64,000 nt of DNA, from positions 125,014,798-125,078,797 of the forward strand of contig NC_061118.1 in the NCBI RefSeq assembly GCF_002878395.1, given 5' to 3'. How positions within the stretch are numbered: the first letter of the stretch is position 1; each line of letters opens with the position of its first letter. This DNA comes from Capsicum annuum (taxonomy: Eukaryota > Streptophyta > Magnoliopsida > Solanales > Solanaceae). The position numbers and the translations under genes are program-made. Below are positions 23,091-35,400 of this stretch, one piece after another. The notes under the pieces were generated by a model that had not been told where the DNA came from, searched no databases, and saw only the letters and a list, made by a program, of their open reading frames with translations.

Positions 23091-23600
23091 CTTCTAGAAA
23101 ACTAATAAAATCCTGGTTCCTTAATTCTATGTATGTGATCTATGCAACTTATCTTTTTCACTTATCTTAACATATGCTTCAATGTCTATGCATTGAGAAT
23201 TCATGTCCAGCAATCTTCAAGTGACAATATAAGGATTAAAAATAATGCATATCATCCCCTTTGTGCTATAGGCATAGTTCTCAAGTAAGTGCTAATGAGG
23301 TGTTACTTTCTAGAGGATTCTTATTGTGTGGTGTTCCTTGACTTTATCTTCTAACAAAGCCAAAACACTAATATTATTTGTTCTTATAAACAACCTAACT
23401 TCTTTATACTTAGAAGTTTAGTCATACACCTAGGTTCCAAATGACCAGATTTATGTATGATAATAGATATAGGAAGATAACTACATATGACATTAGCATA
23501 ACTCAACTGTCACCTACTAATTAATACCAGCAATATGATCTATAATTGTTCCCTCATACTCTATAAGACAATGAAATCATCAGTGATATTAAGTTGGTTA
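23091..23600. other. Unassigned non-coding stretch
   Basis: The sequence between the end of the family E LTR and the LINE ORF1 remnant has no domain text, LTR end or repeat that I can match inside the window. It may be the far 3' part of the minus-strand LINE ORF1, too decayed to read. Confidence 0.3.
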
Positions 23601-24204
23601 CTGATAATCACATGTTTTAAAAGATTCTTGTGACAGATGGTTAGCTAAAATCTAGTCACAAACTATTTCTTATTTAAAATACCAACCTTGAGGATCTCGT
23701 ACTTTCCTTGGGTTGATGCTTAGTGATGTTTAGTTTTATTTATAGGGGTCATTCATCAACATAAGGACAAATCACTAACTCAATACTAATCCTGATAAAA
23801 GATTTGGTCACCAATAATTCAATGGTATGTTGGGATTCTTGACCCAAATAGGAATGATCTATATTACTTGCTTTGTAAGAGATAACCAGTTTTACAGTGA
23901 TTAGTTTTGTATTGAACATATGAGGACTTGAATAAGAAATCCCATCTATGTCATCAAACAAAGAGATACCCATTATTTTGGTAGTATACCTTAGATTTAG
24001 TAATACAATTTCAGTTGGTGCAGTATATTTTTAGAGTGCTAATATGGTAGGATCATTACCAACCACATAGATAATCAAAGAGGGTTTCCATTTTACTATT
24101 TATAGAGCCACTTCTTCTTTGCATAACTCAACTACTATTTTACTATCCTTAATAATAGGAGCGATGTAATTCAGATTCATATCTCACATAACAAGTTGAT
24201 TTCT

Positions 24205-25417
24205 ATTTAATAGAGAAGCCCATTTCAAGGTTAGGTGCCATGGTGTATGTTATTTGTAGATGATGTACTGCTGATTAATGAGATGCGGGAGAGGTGTGAA
24301 TGGAAAATTGGAGGTTTAGATGCCTACCCTTGAATCTAAGGGGTTTAATTTGAGTAGGTCCAAGACGGAGTATATAGAATGCAAGTTTAGTGACTCGAAG
24401 CAGAATGATTAAGTGATGGTGAGGTTGGATTCCAAGGATGTTTGTAAGAGGGTTAGTTTTAATTATATCGAGTGTTTAATTCAGGAGAATGACGAGATTG
24501 ATGAGGATGTCTCTCAACATATTAGAGTAGGTTGGATGAAGTGGATGCTCGCGTCAGGAGTGTTGTGTGATAAGAAAGTGTCCTTAAAGCTTAAAGGTGA
24601 GTTCTACAGAGTGGCAGTCCACCAGGCCATGCTGTATGGTACTGAGTATTACCCAGTCCAGAACTCCCATATTCAAAAAATGAAGGAAGAAGAAATGATA
24701 ATGTTGCATTAGATGTGTGGGCTTACTAGAGGGGATAGAGTTAGAAATAAGACTAATCGAGAGAAGGTAGGAGTGGCATCGGTGGAAGACAAGATGCGGG
24801 AAGAAAGGCTGACATGGTCTAGGCATATGATGAGGAGGGGCACGGATGCTCTAGTTCGTAGGTGTCAGAGGATAGCTTTGGATGGTTTTAGAAGAAGTAA
24901 AGGTAGGCCGATGAAATATAGGGGAGAGGTGATTAGACATAACATATAGATGGTATAGCTTACAGAGGACATGAGCCTAGATAAGAAGGTGTGGAGGTAG
25001 ATGATAAGGGTAGACGGATAGTACGTGTGTGGTTATGACTAGTAGTTAGGGAGCTCTTGTGTAGCTGATTTATTAACCCTAGGAATGTGTCCTTTGGTAG
25101 GAGTCACTAGTGTATTCTGCTACTAGGTGGGTGTCCTTTTCTTAATTCTTATTTTTGTATTGCGTTTATTTTTGTGTCTCTCTTATTTATATTACTATTG
25201 TTTCTTATTTCTTATTTGGTTTAACCACCCATCCTACATCATGTATTACTATGACCTTGTTAACTATTTTGTATCATAAGCTGGGGGTATATCGAAAATA
25301 GCCTCTCTACTTCTTCGGAGGTAGCGGTATGGATTGAATTCATTCTACCCCAGACCCTACTTGGTGAGAATGCACTGGGTTTTTTGTTTTTGTAGCATTT
25401 ATAGAGAAGCCCATTTC
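24205..25417 (+). mobile_element. 5'-truncated RTE-type LINE with 21-22 bp target-site duplication
   Basis: The insert 24227-25396 is flanked by near-identical direct repeats: 24205-24226 (ATTTAATAGAGAAGCCCATTTC) and 25397-25417 (the same with one A fewer). It starts inside RT and ends with the RTE-LINE 3' tail: GGGGGTATATCG, TCGGAGGTAGCGG, ACCCCAGACCC, GCACTGGGT, then a T/G-rich end (TTTTTTGTTTTTG). 5' truncation, a long duplication and a simple-repeat tail are the marks of target-primed reverse transcription. It is inserted in a minus-strand LINE ORF1 remnant. Confidence 0.85.
24235..24990 (+). pseudogene. LINE reverse transcriptase C-terminal part (broken)
   Basis: The start keeps the catalytic box FVDD at 24253-24264, within WCMLFVDDVLL. 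The long run 24413-24712 has [37 protein letters not shown] and [20 protein letters not shown]. After one stop, 24713-24949 reads [28 protein letters not shown] and [16 protein letters not shown]. This is the RT thumb and C-terminal region common in plant RTE-clade LINEs. The endonuclease and RT N-terminus are absent through 5' truncation. Confidence 0.85.
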
Positions 25418-25645
25418 TTCAAATCTCTTTCAGTCATAATCACTGTGTTCTTATTTACATGATTATAATTTGGGGGTTCCACCACAATTGCTTCACTAGT
25501 ATGCTGCTTTGGATCTATACTAGCGATCAATGTAACCTTCCTAAAAATCATGGAAAATCCAACCTATGAACTTTAGTTCCTTTTCCTTCTATTTGTACTA
25601 GGCTTCTCAACCAATATTGAATTGTCAGCATCTTGTATGACCCAT

Positions 25646-28232
25646 TGTAACAACTCTGATATTAAATTTTTAATTTTGTTGCTTTTGATCCTTTTCCCCC
25701 TCTCATGGTTATATTTTGGTATTATGATCTACGGTAGTGGGTGGAGCGATTCCTAAGGTAGTTGCCTGTGTTTTATGTGAATTTTTTGTTATGGAAAATT
25801 TTAAAGTTTTGACCAATCTTTGAATATTTTAAGGTCATATAAAAATTCCTTCAATTTTGGTAGATCTAGGTATTTGGGTTAGTAGCACATTTTGTTTGAG
25901 TTCTAGGTATTTGAATGAATTTTGAGTAGTTTGTAGGAAAGTTAAAAGTTTATGGCCTAGAGTTGACTTTGGTCAATATCAATTAATGATAAACTCCGTT
26001 CCTAAATTTGACTATTCGATTGATTCCAAATTTTACATTTTGGTCTAGTAGCATATACAGATATGGGGGTCTATCAGGATGTTTTAAAGACTTGGAATGT
26101 TGTTATCAACTATTGGTTCTTATGCAGGTGTTTTCCTCTTTGTGAGGGCACCTGCCGTGATTGTGTAGGAAAGGTGCATAATACATTGTCATTGTATGGT
26201 CCAGGGTCACGATTGCATAGCATAGGTCTAGGGTTCATCACAATCATGTAGCTCTAGTTGTGATCGCGACAGATAAATTTAGTTAGGTCCAATATGGGTT
26301 GGTTTGATTTGCTGCGATCGTGAATATGATCATACGATCATGATGAGTAAAATAATTGGTAGCAATTTAAAATTTCATTTTTGACTTAAAATTTCATAAC
26401 TCAATTTTTGAAACTTGAGAACTCAATTTGAGATTCAAAAGATACTTTTCAACAAATCTTCTTTGTGTATGATTCTTACACTATTTTACACATTTCTCAA
26501 TGACTATTTCTTGATTTTGGTAACAAATCTTTGTGTTTAACTTCAAAATTTAGGGGCTTTAGTTACCATTAAAGAATGATAAATTATTTATTTCAAGGTC
26601 TATTTTAACTTCAGTTTTGATGAAATTTTATACTTAAACTCCTTAAATTATTGGTAAATTGATTTTCTAATAAAATTATAGTTTTGCCCTTGGGGGCTGA
26701 GAATTGACTTTGGATTGACTTTTTAGATTTGAGATGGAAGTATAGGAATATGAGCATCAATGGGCTCGTATTTATGCGTATAACATGTTCTTAATATATT
26801 AAGAGTGTGTTGAATCTATTCGAAAGGGAAAACTAGTTTGTTACCATCTGTGATTTATACTTTGGCTTTGAGGTAGGTTGTGACTTAACTTTCTTTGAAC
26901 TTTTCTTGGGTTGGGGACGTAATGCATAAAACATTCTGTGGGTTTGGTTAATTTGTAATTACTACTAGTGAATAAAGCGGATTGTTGTTGTGATGTCTGG
27001 AGTGGGGCTTTTATCACTTTTAGTAATGTGCAATTTGGATTTCGGGACTAATAATAAGGCTTGTATCAAGTGTTCATGAGTTTAAAAATATCTTGAGATT
27101 TCATAAACACTTGTTGTGTTTTTATTCATTCATCTCATAGATCATTAGATTGTACCCTTTGAAATAATTAGTTTTCAAAGAAATTGAACCATCGTCTTAT
27201 AATTTAATTCCAATGCAGGATTCTAGACGGTGCAATATGATACTTTTAAATTGATTTAGTTCGAGATAGGATTTGGATAGGCCATGATTTTTTCAAAAGT
27301 AGGATTTTAGGCAGGGTATATGGATCTCGTGATTCCCCATGGGTCTCATCTCACAACATATGACCGTGGAAAGGGTGTATAGTGGTAAGCATTGGTCATT
27401 TCATATCATTGCATTGCATTATTCTTGAAATATTATTGTATTTATTGATATTGAACTGACGCGACTTTTCTCTGTGCAGGATCATTTTACTATTCTTTAT
27501 TCTATATAATATAGTGGATGTACTAACCCCTACTTTTTAGGCATTCTTTTTATGCAGATCCTAATATGAATGGACAAGTAGACTCGTGATCATGTATTTT
27601 GGTGTTATTAGAAGTTATGGTGGGCTCCTCTAATCAAATATTATATTAGTTCCATATATATCTATTTCTTGTGCTCCCCTGATCAAGATTGTATTTGTTC
27701 TATCTATCTCTATTTCTATCTTACTTAGTACTCGAATAACATTGTATTTGGATTTATATTCTATATTAGTCACTCTTGTGCTTATAACAACTGGTCATGG
27801 GATTTTGAATTATTTTATTCAGTTCCATTGGAGGATTGCTTTGAGATATTATTATTATTTGTTTGTATGGATGATATATGTATTACAGAGCTTAATTCTC
27901 GAAAACAATAAGGGAGCAAATCAAGGAGTACTGAGAAAATGATCTAATGGTAGCAGGACTCGTACGGTAATAAGAACCTTAAAAATGAATCTCATTTTTT
28001 TGAATTCCACTATAGTAATGCTAATAAAAAAAATATAAGAGACTCAAATTAATAAGAAAATGACTTATGGCTGTGAAGCTATAAAGGGTCATACCCTGGG
28101 GATTAAAAATTAACAGAAAAAAAGTAAAAGTGGCCTTTACTGTGAATTATTTATGTTGTCGAGTCGGGCTTACCCATCATGGTTCGATTAGGGAAGGTGT
28201 CATCACAACCCATAGAATTTTGGATTGTGAAA
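25646..28232 (+). repeat. Family F LTR (plus), about 2.6 kb
   Basis: It starts TGTAACAACTCTG at 25646 and ends near GAATTTTGGATTGTGAAA at about 28232, preceded by TCGATTAGGGAAGG, which matches the reverse complement of 11454-11520. Internal blocks include the GATCGCGATC cluster (26130-26350) and GGTAGGTTGTGACTTAACTTTC (26880). No primer-binding site or polypurine tract is visible at its ends, and N1 begins at about the same point. It could be a solo LTR or the 5' LTR of an element lost on its right. Confidence 0.6.
26130..26350 (+). promoter_or_regulatory. GATCGCGATC word cluster in family F LTR
   Basis: Repeated near-palindromes occur: TGTGATCGCGACAG, CTGCGATCGTGAATATGATC, ATACGATCATGATG, GGGTCACGATTGC, CACCTGCCGTGATTGTG. 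Most variants differ from GATCGCGATC by CG-to-TG or CG-to-CA. The cluster lies 480-700 bp into the LTR and is followed by AT-rich leader-like DNA. Confidence 0.55.
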
Positions 28233-29177
28233 ATCTTCTTCCATACATCCCACGTTCTAATATATCGTTCCTCCTTCCGGGCTTAGCAGAGAAATATCTG
28301 TTAATTCTAAGGGTCTTGAATTCATATAATAGTTAATACAAGGATATAGGAACAAACAACTAACTTAATTACAAGCTTAATTACTCATTCTTTGCCTTAA
28401 CCGCGAATGAGGGTATTTAGCCATTCATGGAATTACAAAGAATCACAATAATGAAATTCATGTAAATAATACAAAAGTAAAATAAGGGAAAGACAAAAGC
28501 CCTAAGAGAAGCCTCATTAATTGTATTCCAATCCCCAATGGTCATCCACGGTCCTTACAATACAAGAGGAGTGTCCTATTTGCAAGTGAAATCAAGAGCC
28601 ATTTTTGACATATGGGTGTGCCACGCTAACACATTAGCGTGGTCTTATCATAGATTCTCATTGGAATATGCCAATTTTGATTTGTTTCCAAGGCTGTGAC
28701 ACACTCTTAATGCAGAGACCTAAGGGCATGGCACACCCTTGTGCTCAAATTTTTCAAATTTTTAAAATTTTCCCATTGTTTGCTCTATGCATTTGGCTTT
28801 ACTTTCCTCACTTTGCGGTTTCTTCTCCTCATCAAACTCAGCCTGTTTATAATCTTATCATTTAGTTTAATATCTAACCAAGATTCCTATATCATCAAAA
28901 ACCACGTATTATTTCTATATCATGAAATAGAATTCAACAAGATAAAATCGGACGCACATAGCTCAAGCCACAACACTAGTTTCCTTATTAAAAATCTTAG
29001 TGAACGTTTTGATTTTAAAGTTGTTCTGAAAACTACTTAAACATTATGAACAAGTATTTTAACACTTATATGGTTACTTATATGAATATTAACTCATTAT
29101 ACACATGAGAAGTCCTCCAAACTAGGTTAATTAAGGCTAGATAACAGCACTTAGGAGCATAAATTCACCTAAGATCA
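28228..29177 (-). repeat. N1 3' LTR (left copy)
   Basis: It aligns with 53033-54018 over its length. Shared blocks are CCATACATCCCA, TCCTCCTTC, TATTTAGCCATTCATGGAATT, ACAAGAGGAGTGTCC, and GGTTAATTAAG.CTAGATAACA, and the right end is CCTAAGATCA / CCTAAAATCA. Word cluster at 28612-28735 (GTGCCACGCTAACACATTAG, GCGTGG, GGCATGGCACACC). The left boundary is set within about 8 bp, since it abuts the family F LTR end. Confidence 0.75.
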
Positions 29178-29200
29178 TCACCTCAAACTTTAAGCCTTTC
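29178..29200 (-). other. N1 polypurine tract (minus)
   Basis: On the minus strand, GGCTTAAAGTTTGAGGTGA runs up to the LTR start TGATCTTAGG. It resembles the AAGTTTGGGGTGA polypurine tract that precedes TGATAA-type LTRs in Tat-group elements. A CAAGGACGAG leader lies just before it. Confidence 0.6.
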
Positions 29201-31010
29201 TCGTCCTTGAATAACTTTTCACATTAAACACCATATAAGGAATAATCCACAGTACTTCTACAAGTAAGACACTCAAGATATCACTACAATGACTATAAAG
29301 ATAGAAAGTTCATCACAAAGCATGCCTTATTACAATTAGACTCATAAATACCACTTCAAAACATCCTAACCTCAAGAATTTACTCAACCAAGTTGGCAAA
29401 CTCATGCATGTTACTCATATAAAGATATCATACAAGTCACCTAACTATCATCAAATATTCTCCCATACGACAAGAGAGTTACCCAAAGTCACTAAGGAGA
29501 TGCAATATATCATGTGAATGGGTAATAGAATCAATTATGCTCACTCTCTCATAGAATTCACTTGTCACATAAGATGAACCATAAGATTTCCCTTAGTGTA
29601 GTACTCTAATAATATCAGAATGTTTAGGCTCAAGAGAAAATAGGACTTTTAGGTTGTAAAATAGGCTAAGGGATGGGTAGGAACTATTCTAGCCAATAAA
29701 AGTGACTATCTTCCTTAGGCACTTTAATACATCACACAAAATATTGAACTTTTCTCTCAATAACCAAACTATAACCACCTCTACATTCATACATCTCCTT
29801 TTGTTTTACCCATCTCTTTAAGCTCATTCACGTATATTAAGGAGGTGGTACTCTCTATCCATGTAAGATTTAACTTTAACCAATTTTTCTCTTTTCATTA
29901 TGTTACTCCCACTCACAACACATAAAATTTTTCAACGCCACTAACTACTACTTTAGGGATTCACTTTCACATCTTTCCTTCTTCACTTTTACACTCCTTA
30001 ACCACATCAATTTTTCAACTAAAGTGTCTAGGTGCTTTGGATCAATTTATAGTCAATATCAAAAGGGAAATAGGCTACATATGAGGCTACCGAAGAATAG
30101 GCTACAACACAAAAGGGTTGACTAAGATTAAGCACAAGAGTAGATAAATAGGGGTGTAAAACATGAATATCAATGAAATTCCTATAGCATCTCTAAAACC
30201 ACATTATTTATTTTGCTTTGCATATACCCCGGGAAAGTTAGAGACATAAATATGCAACAAGGAATACAACAGAAAAACTCACATCACACCTGACACATGC
30301 TCAAATGAAGTAGGATCATTATAGACTCCAAACCAAGTAATAATCATGAATTCAAAATTAAGCCAACACCGCACACAAATCATAAACATTAGACTAGGTG
30401 TCTGAAAAAGTAGTCATTCCACACAATCAACATGCTTTCACATTAAAAAATACTTGCATCATGCAATCACACATAGAAAATATCAAGACATTTCAATTAT
30501 TCCTAATAAAAAAATTTTTAAATTTACTCTTAAAAGCAAAAAAGGATACTGAGTTCAAAGGGATCCCCCTTGGAAAAGAACCAAAAAAAACAACCAAGAG
30601 TGGGTGAAGTACCAGACTGACACTAGAAAAAACTAAAATCAAAGTTAAAATCATTTTGTAATTTTTATCAGATTTAGGCAAAAAATAGAAAATAGATAAA
30701 AACAATCCTATAGTAGCACTTCATACTAAACCATGGGACGATTCCACACCCATACTTAAAAACAACACTATATCTCTAAATTATAATTCAAAGTAGAGAT
30801 AAAAAATACTTCCTTGAGGCCTTTAGTCCTAGCTAGTAGCATCTTTATCATAAATAAGGTTGGGTGGATCCCACATGCAGTCTTTACCTTGCTCCTTAGC
30901 TTAGGTTTCTGGTACTCAGACTTCCCTTCAGCTAGGGAGTTAAAAAAATAGAAAAACTATGTGAACTAAAAACTATAATAAGAAAAATAAAATACCTACC
31001 TTAACTAGGG
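29201..31010 (-). other. N1 non-coding region between post-pol tail and 3' LTR
   Basis: 1.8 kb without recognisable domains. The minus-strand part at 30900-30730 contains AAGCTAAGGAGCAAGG and TAAGTATGGGTGTGGAATCG, of a kind seen in the 3' untranslated stretch of Tat/Athila elements. Short open runs (for example 30398-30607 plus) are low-complexity and AT-rich, with no family match. Confidence 0.45.
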
Positions 31011-31268
31011 TTACCTTCTAAGCATCTCCTGATTTAGTGTTGCGGCACGACCCACATTACTACATGAACCGTACTCTTTCATCTTTTTTCTCCTACTTGG
31101 AGTCCATATTCTCACTCTTTTCTGACCGTGTGTACTCTTACATTTTGCATATTTTTCAATAATAAACTTATCAGACTCCTTCTTGAGGTTTCCAACTTTT
31201 GTCTTAAAAGGTGGCTTGAACTCCTTGAGACAGTCCAAAGAGGTCATTGGTCGTTTAGACTCCACCAC
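31011..31268 (-). pseudogene. N1 post-pol tail reading
   Basis: An 85-codon minus-strand run. Its end (SNVGRAATLNQEMLRR) is the translation of the motif that, in Tat/Athila elements, marks the end of the coding part just before the long 3' untranslated region. The preceding Lys-rich text (FKTKVGNLKKESDKF) is not a known domain. It follows protease almost directly; RT, RNase H and integrase, which should lie between, are missing. Confidence 0.5.
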
Positions 31269-31274
31269 CTACAC

Positions 31275-31690
31275 TCATCTATTTCCATAGCTGTAATCAT
31301 ACATAAATCATTGTAATGCATAGGTGGAATAAGTGGTTTATATACTTTGAAGGCCACATCTTTATTAGCCAATTTCATTTTAAGAGTGCCCTTTCTAACA
31401 TCAATAGTGCTTCTCTCGTTGCCAATAATGGATGTCTTAGTATGATTAGTACCCTATTATCTGCATCATAATCAAGAATAATAAAATCAACAGGAATAAT
31501 AAAATTATCAACCTTAATGATTATGTATTTAATAATTCCTTCGGGGTGTACTTTGTCCTATCCACTATTTGAAATGCCATAGAGCATGGCTAGACTTCCC
31601 CAAACCAAGAGTATTGTACACTTATAGGGGAAGAAAGTTTATACTTGCCCCTAAGTCACTCAAGGAATGTACCACATCATTATCACTAAT
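31275..31690 (-). pseudogene. N1 aspartic protease (broken)
   Basis: The minus-strand active site DLGASINFLPL is at 31625-31657. The Asp is kept; Leu-Gly-Ala is the usual Tat/Athila variant. A stop follows at once. In another frame come VDNFIIPVDFIILDYD, RVLIILRHPLLATREALL and, after a shift, LKMKLANKDVAFKVYKP down to about 31290. This is the second half of the retropepsin (the LGRPFLATG block appears as LRHPLLATR). It is a decayed but nearly full-length protease of about 130 codons. Confidence 0.75.
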
Positions 31691-32133
31691 TTGTATGGGG
31701 GGTGGGGGGTGGTGGGAAACTCCTAATATCTTTCAACTTCTTTGGCATCTTCCATATCACCACCGAACTACACTTCTTAGTAAGTGCCATTATCACAATA
31801 TCCTGTAGCTTTATCTTATTAGTCACTATATCCTTCATGTACTTAGTATACTCAGGCATACCCAACAAAACATCTAACAAAGAACGATTAATGTGAAGTT
31901 CCCTGAGAGTGTCAAAGAACTTTTTAAAATAAGCATCCTCCTTATTCTTTTTGAGACTTTGAGGGAATAGTGCTGGTGTTCCTTCTTGAGCATGCTCGAT
32001 AGCCTTTTCTTTTGAGTACTCAGAATTTTCCAACTTTTCATCCTCTTTCTTTGAAACTTGCATCTCTTTAACCTATTTTGGGGATCAACTATACCTGAAC
32101 CTCATTATTTTTCTTGGGAGGTCTGTTAACTAT
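31686..32133 (-). pseudogene. N1 Gag C-terminal region, left of the N2 insertion
   Basis: The 125-codon minus-strand run has FPQSLKKNKEDAYFKKFFDT, LRELHINRSLLDVLLGMPEY, KYMKDIVTNK, then MALTKKCSSVVIWKMPKKLKD. It carries straight into the protease. This block is characteristic of the Gag-PR junction in Tat and Athila lineages, not of the Tekay elements in this window. The upstream part (32133-32064) reads IVNRPPKKNNEVQ with stops. The rest of Gag continues at 52766 on the far side of N2. Confidence 0.85.
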
Positions 32134-32138
32134 ATCTC
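32134..32138 (+). repeat. N2 target-site duplication, left (ATCTC)
   Basis: ATCTC directly before the N2 5' LTR start (TATAAGACC). The identical ATCTC stands at 52761-52765 after the 3' LTR end. A 5 bp duplication is the norm for Ty3-gypsy integration, and it confirms that both LTRs belong to one insertion despite 20.6 kb between them. Confidence 0.9.
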
Positions 32139-32481
32139 TATAAGACCAAATTCCTAGTCATTTTGGACTTTATTTTTTTATCCTTACGACCTTAAAATAT
32201 TGATTTTTAAGTTGATTCATGATATTAGATGTTAATAGGTCATAATGGGTGAGTTTTAGAACTTGTGGACATCGTTAGGGTCATGTTTAGATGCCTAAAA
32301 TAATGCATCAATGTGATCAAGATGTGACACATCAAGAATCGCATTGATAGCATCAACGTGGTGCATTGGAAATTGCATCGGTACCATCGATGTGATGCAT
32401 CACCTATCGTATCACTGGGCTAGTTTGTGCATTTAGTTATGGGTTTATGGGGGTAATTAAGTCATTTTCACCTCACCCAAC
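32139..32481 (+). repeat. N2 5' LTR, first part
   Basis: It starts TATAAGACC (3' LTR: TGTAAGACC) and continues TCCTAGTCATTT, then lacks about 100 bp present at 50478-50565. It follows the 3' LTR through CTTTATTTTTTTATCCTTACGACC, the CATCGATGTGATGCATCAC cluster (32300-32410) and GGGTTTATGGGGGTA, to CCAAC, where N3 begins. Confidence 0.92.
32477..32481 (+). repeat. N3 target-site duplication, left (CCAAC)
   Basis: CCAAC at 32477-32481 is repeated at 43914-43918. The undisrupted 3' LTR of N2 reads TCAACTCAG at the same place, which shows the original target. Confidence 0.9.
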
Positions 32482-35400
32482 TATAATGCCCCAAAAATCA
32501 ATCCCAAGACGTCACACGGTTCTTGAAAACAAAAGTAATCCCAAGCTAACCCATGAACTGGCATACTGTTAAGCAACTGAATTATGGCATAAAAAATAAT
32601 TATTTATTGTGTGCAAACATAGTCATACTAAAGATAAAGAATAGATACAATACTGATGAAGCTTTATAATCTGATAAATTTAAAGAATGAAATTAAAATT
32701 TACATAACTGACTCTGACTAACATCTATGAAGCCTCTACTATACTGACTATAGATAGTTAGGACATGCCTCCAACTACCACAAATCAATAAATATGAAAG
32801 TAAATGAATAGTACACGAACTAAAATTGTCTGGAGTTCCCTAAGTAGAAGATCTCATTATTTGCTGGCTAGAATTTGCAACTGTCTGATCGTGATGCGTA
32901 GGGTATAACTGGTACCTACATTATGAAAAAATGAAGACACATAGGCATATATGCGGATCAGTACTTCAGGAATGTACTGAGTATGCAGGGGTGAATACAA
33001 TAAGTAAAACTGATTTCATACGTAATCATAAAACGTGCATGTTAAGTGTAAGTAGACTCACCAATAAGCTAGAATAAAGTGAAAGCTAAAAACATCTTAA
33101 AATATGAGTAATAAACATAATCTGATAAGTTGGTGAATCTCTACACTTAGTTTTGGTAAAACTTACTTTAATGGTATAAGTATAACTGGAGCTGGGATAT
33201 GATAGCACATAGATACTGTATGAATACTGGGTATGTCAAAATGGATTGTACTTAGTCTAAATAACTGGACAGAAACTATAGAGTATTATGCATATGAGAA
33301 AGGGACTGACTGAGTAACATGAGATAACTAAGCATGAATTCATGAAAATTGTATTTTTTGAGAATGCAAGACCAAACGTATAACATGATTCTAAAATAGT
33401 CTAACATGATTCTAAAATAGTCTATAAACTGATGTACTAAAATACTGATAACTGGATACTAATAAAAGTATGCTATGGTAAAGCAAACCTGACACTGAAT
33501 TGAGTTACAAATTTAATTACTAGACTGAGACAGTGACTAAGACTGTAACTAATATTGTAACTGAGACTAATACTGGAAATAAATACTAAGTTCTAATAAC
33601 TGAGTGACTGATATCTGGGATTACATATAACTATACTACTGATAAATGAGGGACTGTATCTGACAGTCCTATTTTTGTGGAACTATAATGAGTTCTATAC
33701 TGAGTTGAGCAACTATATCTGATAGTCCTGAATCTGTAGAAATGAACTGTGTTCTATACTGAGTTGGGTGACTATATCTAACACTCTTGATTCTGTAGAA
33801 CTATCTGAGTTCTATCACTAAGATTGAGACTGACTATAACTGTGAAAAGTAGTCATCTAACCGATATGCCCCAAATAAAAAAATATTGCTGAGTTGGGGT
33901 CTAATCTGTAACCCCAACTGGAAAGGTGTCAATACCACACCACCGGTAAGGACATGCTGTGAGTGACCCTCAACTGGAAGGTACTCAAATGAGAATAGTG
34001 GGAACCCTCAACTAGTAGGTAAGCCACCTTATCAACACTCATCTGGCAGGTTAGATTCTCAACCTACGTTGGCTACGTAGTTCAGGAATCCAAAGATTTC
34101 TTCTAAGAGTCACACCCTCTACTAGCACGTGAGTTCCCATCCTTGGGTTCACTCGGTGCTAAATCCTACTCCCATCTGAATAGACACTGAACATGACTAT
34201 TTGATCTTAACTGGAGAGTTCATTGAGTTTCGATGCCTGACGGAATACTACTGAGATTATTGAATTTCTGGGATCTCTAAGATTACTAGAATTATTGAGT
34301 TTACTGAGTATTCCTGAGTCATGAAACTGACTGAATTCTATGGATCATGGCTTGACTGAGAGTATGTTTAAAACATGACACTAATTCTAAGCACACAGCT
34401 AAATTTTCGGGTACAAGTACCCCCAAGACTCGATAGAAGAAAACTGAATAGGCATGACATTCTTGAATACGTGGCAAACATCAACAATCCATAATACAAT
34501 AAGTTGGGGATTTCATAAAGCACATGGTTATCATAATAGCATAACAATAGTCAATTGTCAACAAATGCTTTTATTTAGACATTTTGTCAAACATTTGGAG
34601 GTTATGGACTTGTATATAGATGAGAACACATGGCAACATGTCATGATCACCCCATTCAATTTACATGGGAATTCTATCAAGAACATGGATATTAATACTT
34701 AGATATGGGAATATCTTAAAAACTTAGGAGTATAGCATGCTTACATAACTAAAATCATGATTTAAGGATTTACGTGGAATTCATGTGAAATAGGATATGG
34801 GTTTTCATCAAAACATGTAAAATTCATAACTTGAACATAAGAAAGTCTTAATCCTGAGGAAATAATAGAGTTACATGGCAAAATCCATGACTTGCGGATT
34901 CATCTTGAATCTAGTTAAATCATGATATGTAAGACTTTGCTCAAAAATCAATCTTGGAGGCATTTCATCAAACACTAGTAATTCATGGTTTAGGCCAAGC
35001 ATGAGAATAGTTAAAAATAGTAGTAATAGCATGATTCCACCTCTAAAATCACCAATTAGAGTTTAAATTTGGCAAACAATACCATTCAAACATGTAAGGT
35101 TTAATATCCCCCATAATTTTATGGAAATATGATATAAGTTTGAGATTCATTAAAATTCAAAAACAAAATTCATGGGAACATGTAAAGATTATAACTTTAA
35201 ACTTGAAATTTGAGTTTTGGGCTCCTTGAGCGAAGAGGACCCATGGATAAACTCCCACATACCTTAAAGCTTTAATCTTGATGGAGAAACACAAACATGA
35301 AAGCATTCATGAATTAGGAAACTTGAATCTTGATTCTTTTCTCAAAGAAAATTTGATGGAGTTCTTGGTGTTCTCGAGAAGGCTAGGGTTTTGTTGGAGA

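Larger units (their letters stand above)
23600..25640 (-). pseudogene. L1-type LINE ORF1 (DUF4283-like) remnant, split by another LINE
   Basis: Minus strand. 25640-25418 reads VIQDADNSILVEKPSTN, then ATVVEPP-like and TERDLKKWASLLNRNQLV. The frame resumes left of 24204 with NLNYIAPIIKDSKIVVEL, KVYYQNNGYLFV, then YSSPHMFNTKLITVKL and IPIWVKNPNIPLNYW. This order (W..L/F..N...G, L.YI.P, VYY..GY, PIWV..P.LPL) is the DUF4283 fold of plant L1-type ORF1 and related zinc-finger proteins. It contains at least six stops. A separate LINE at 24227-25396 interrupts it. No following RT was found. Confidence 0.6.

Noticed and set aside
24584..24826. 80-codon minus-strand frame
   Set aside because: It is antisense to the well-supported LINE reverse transcriptase on the plus strand.
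28741..29040. 99-codon plus-strand frame
   Set aside because: It lies within the N1 LTR on the opposite strand and is not preserved in the right copy.
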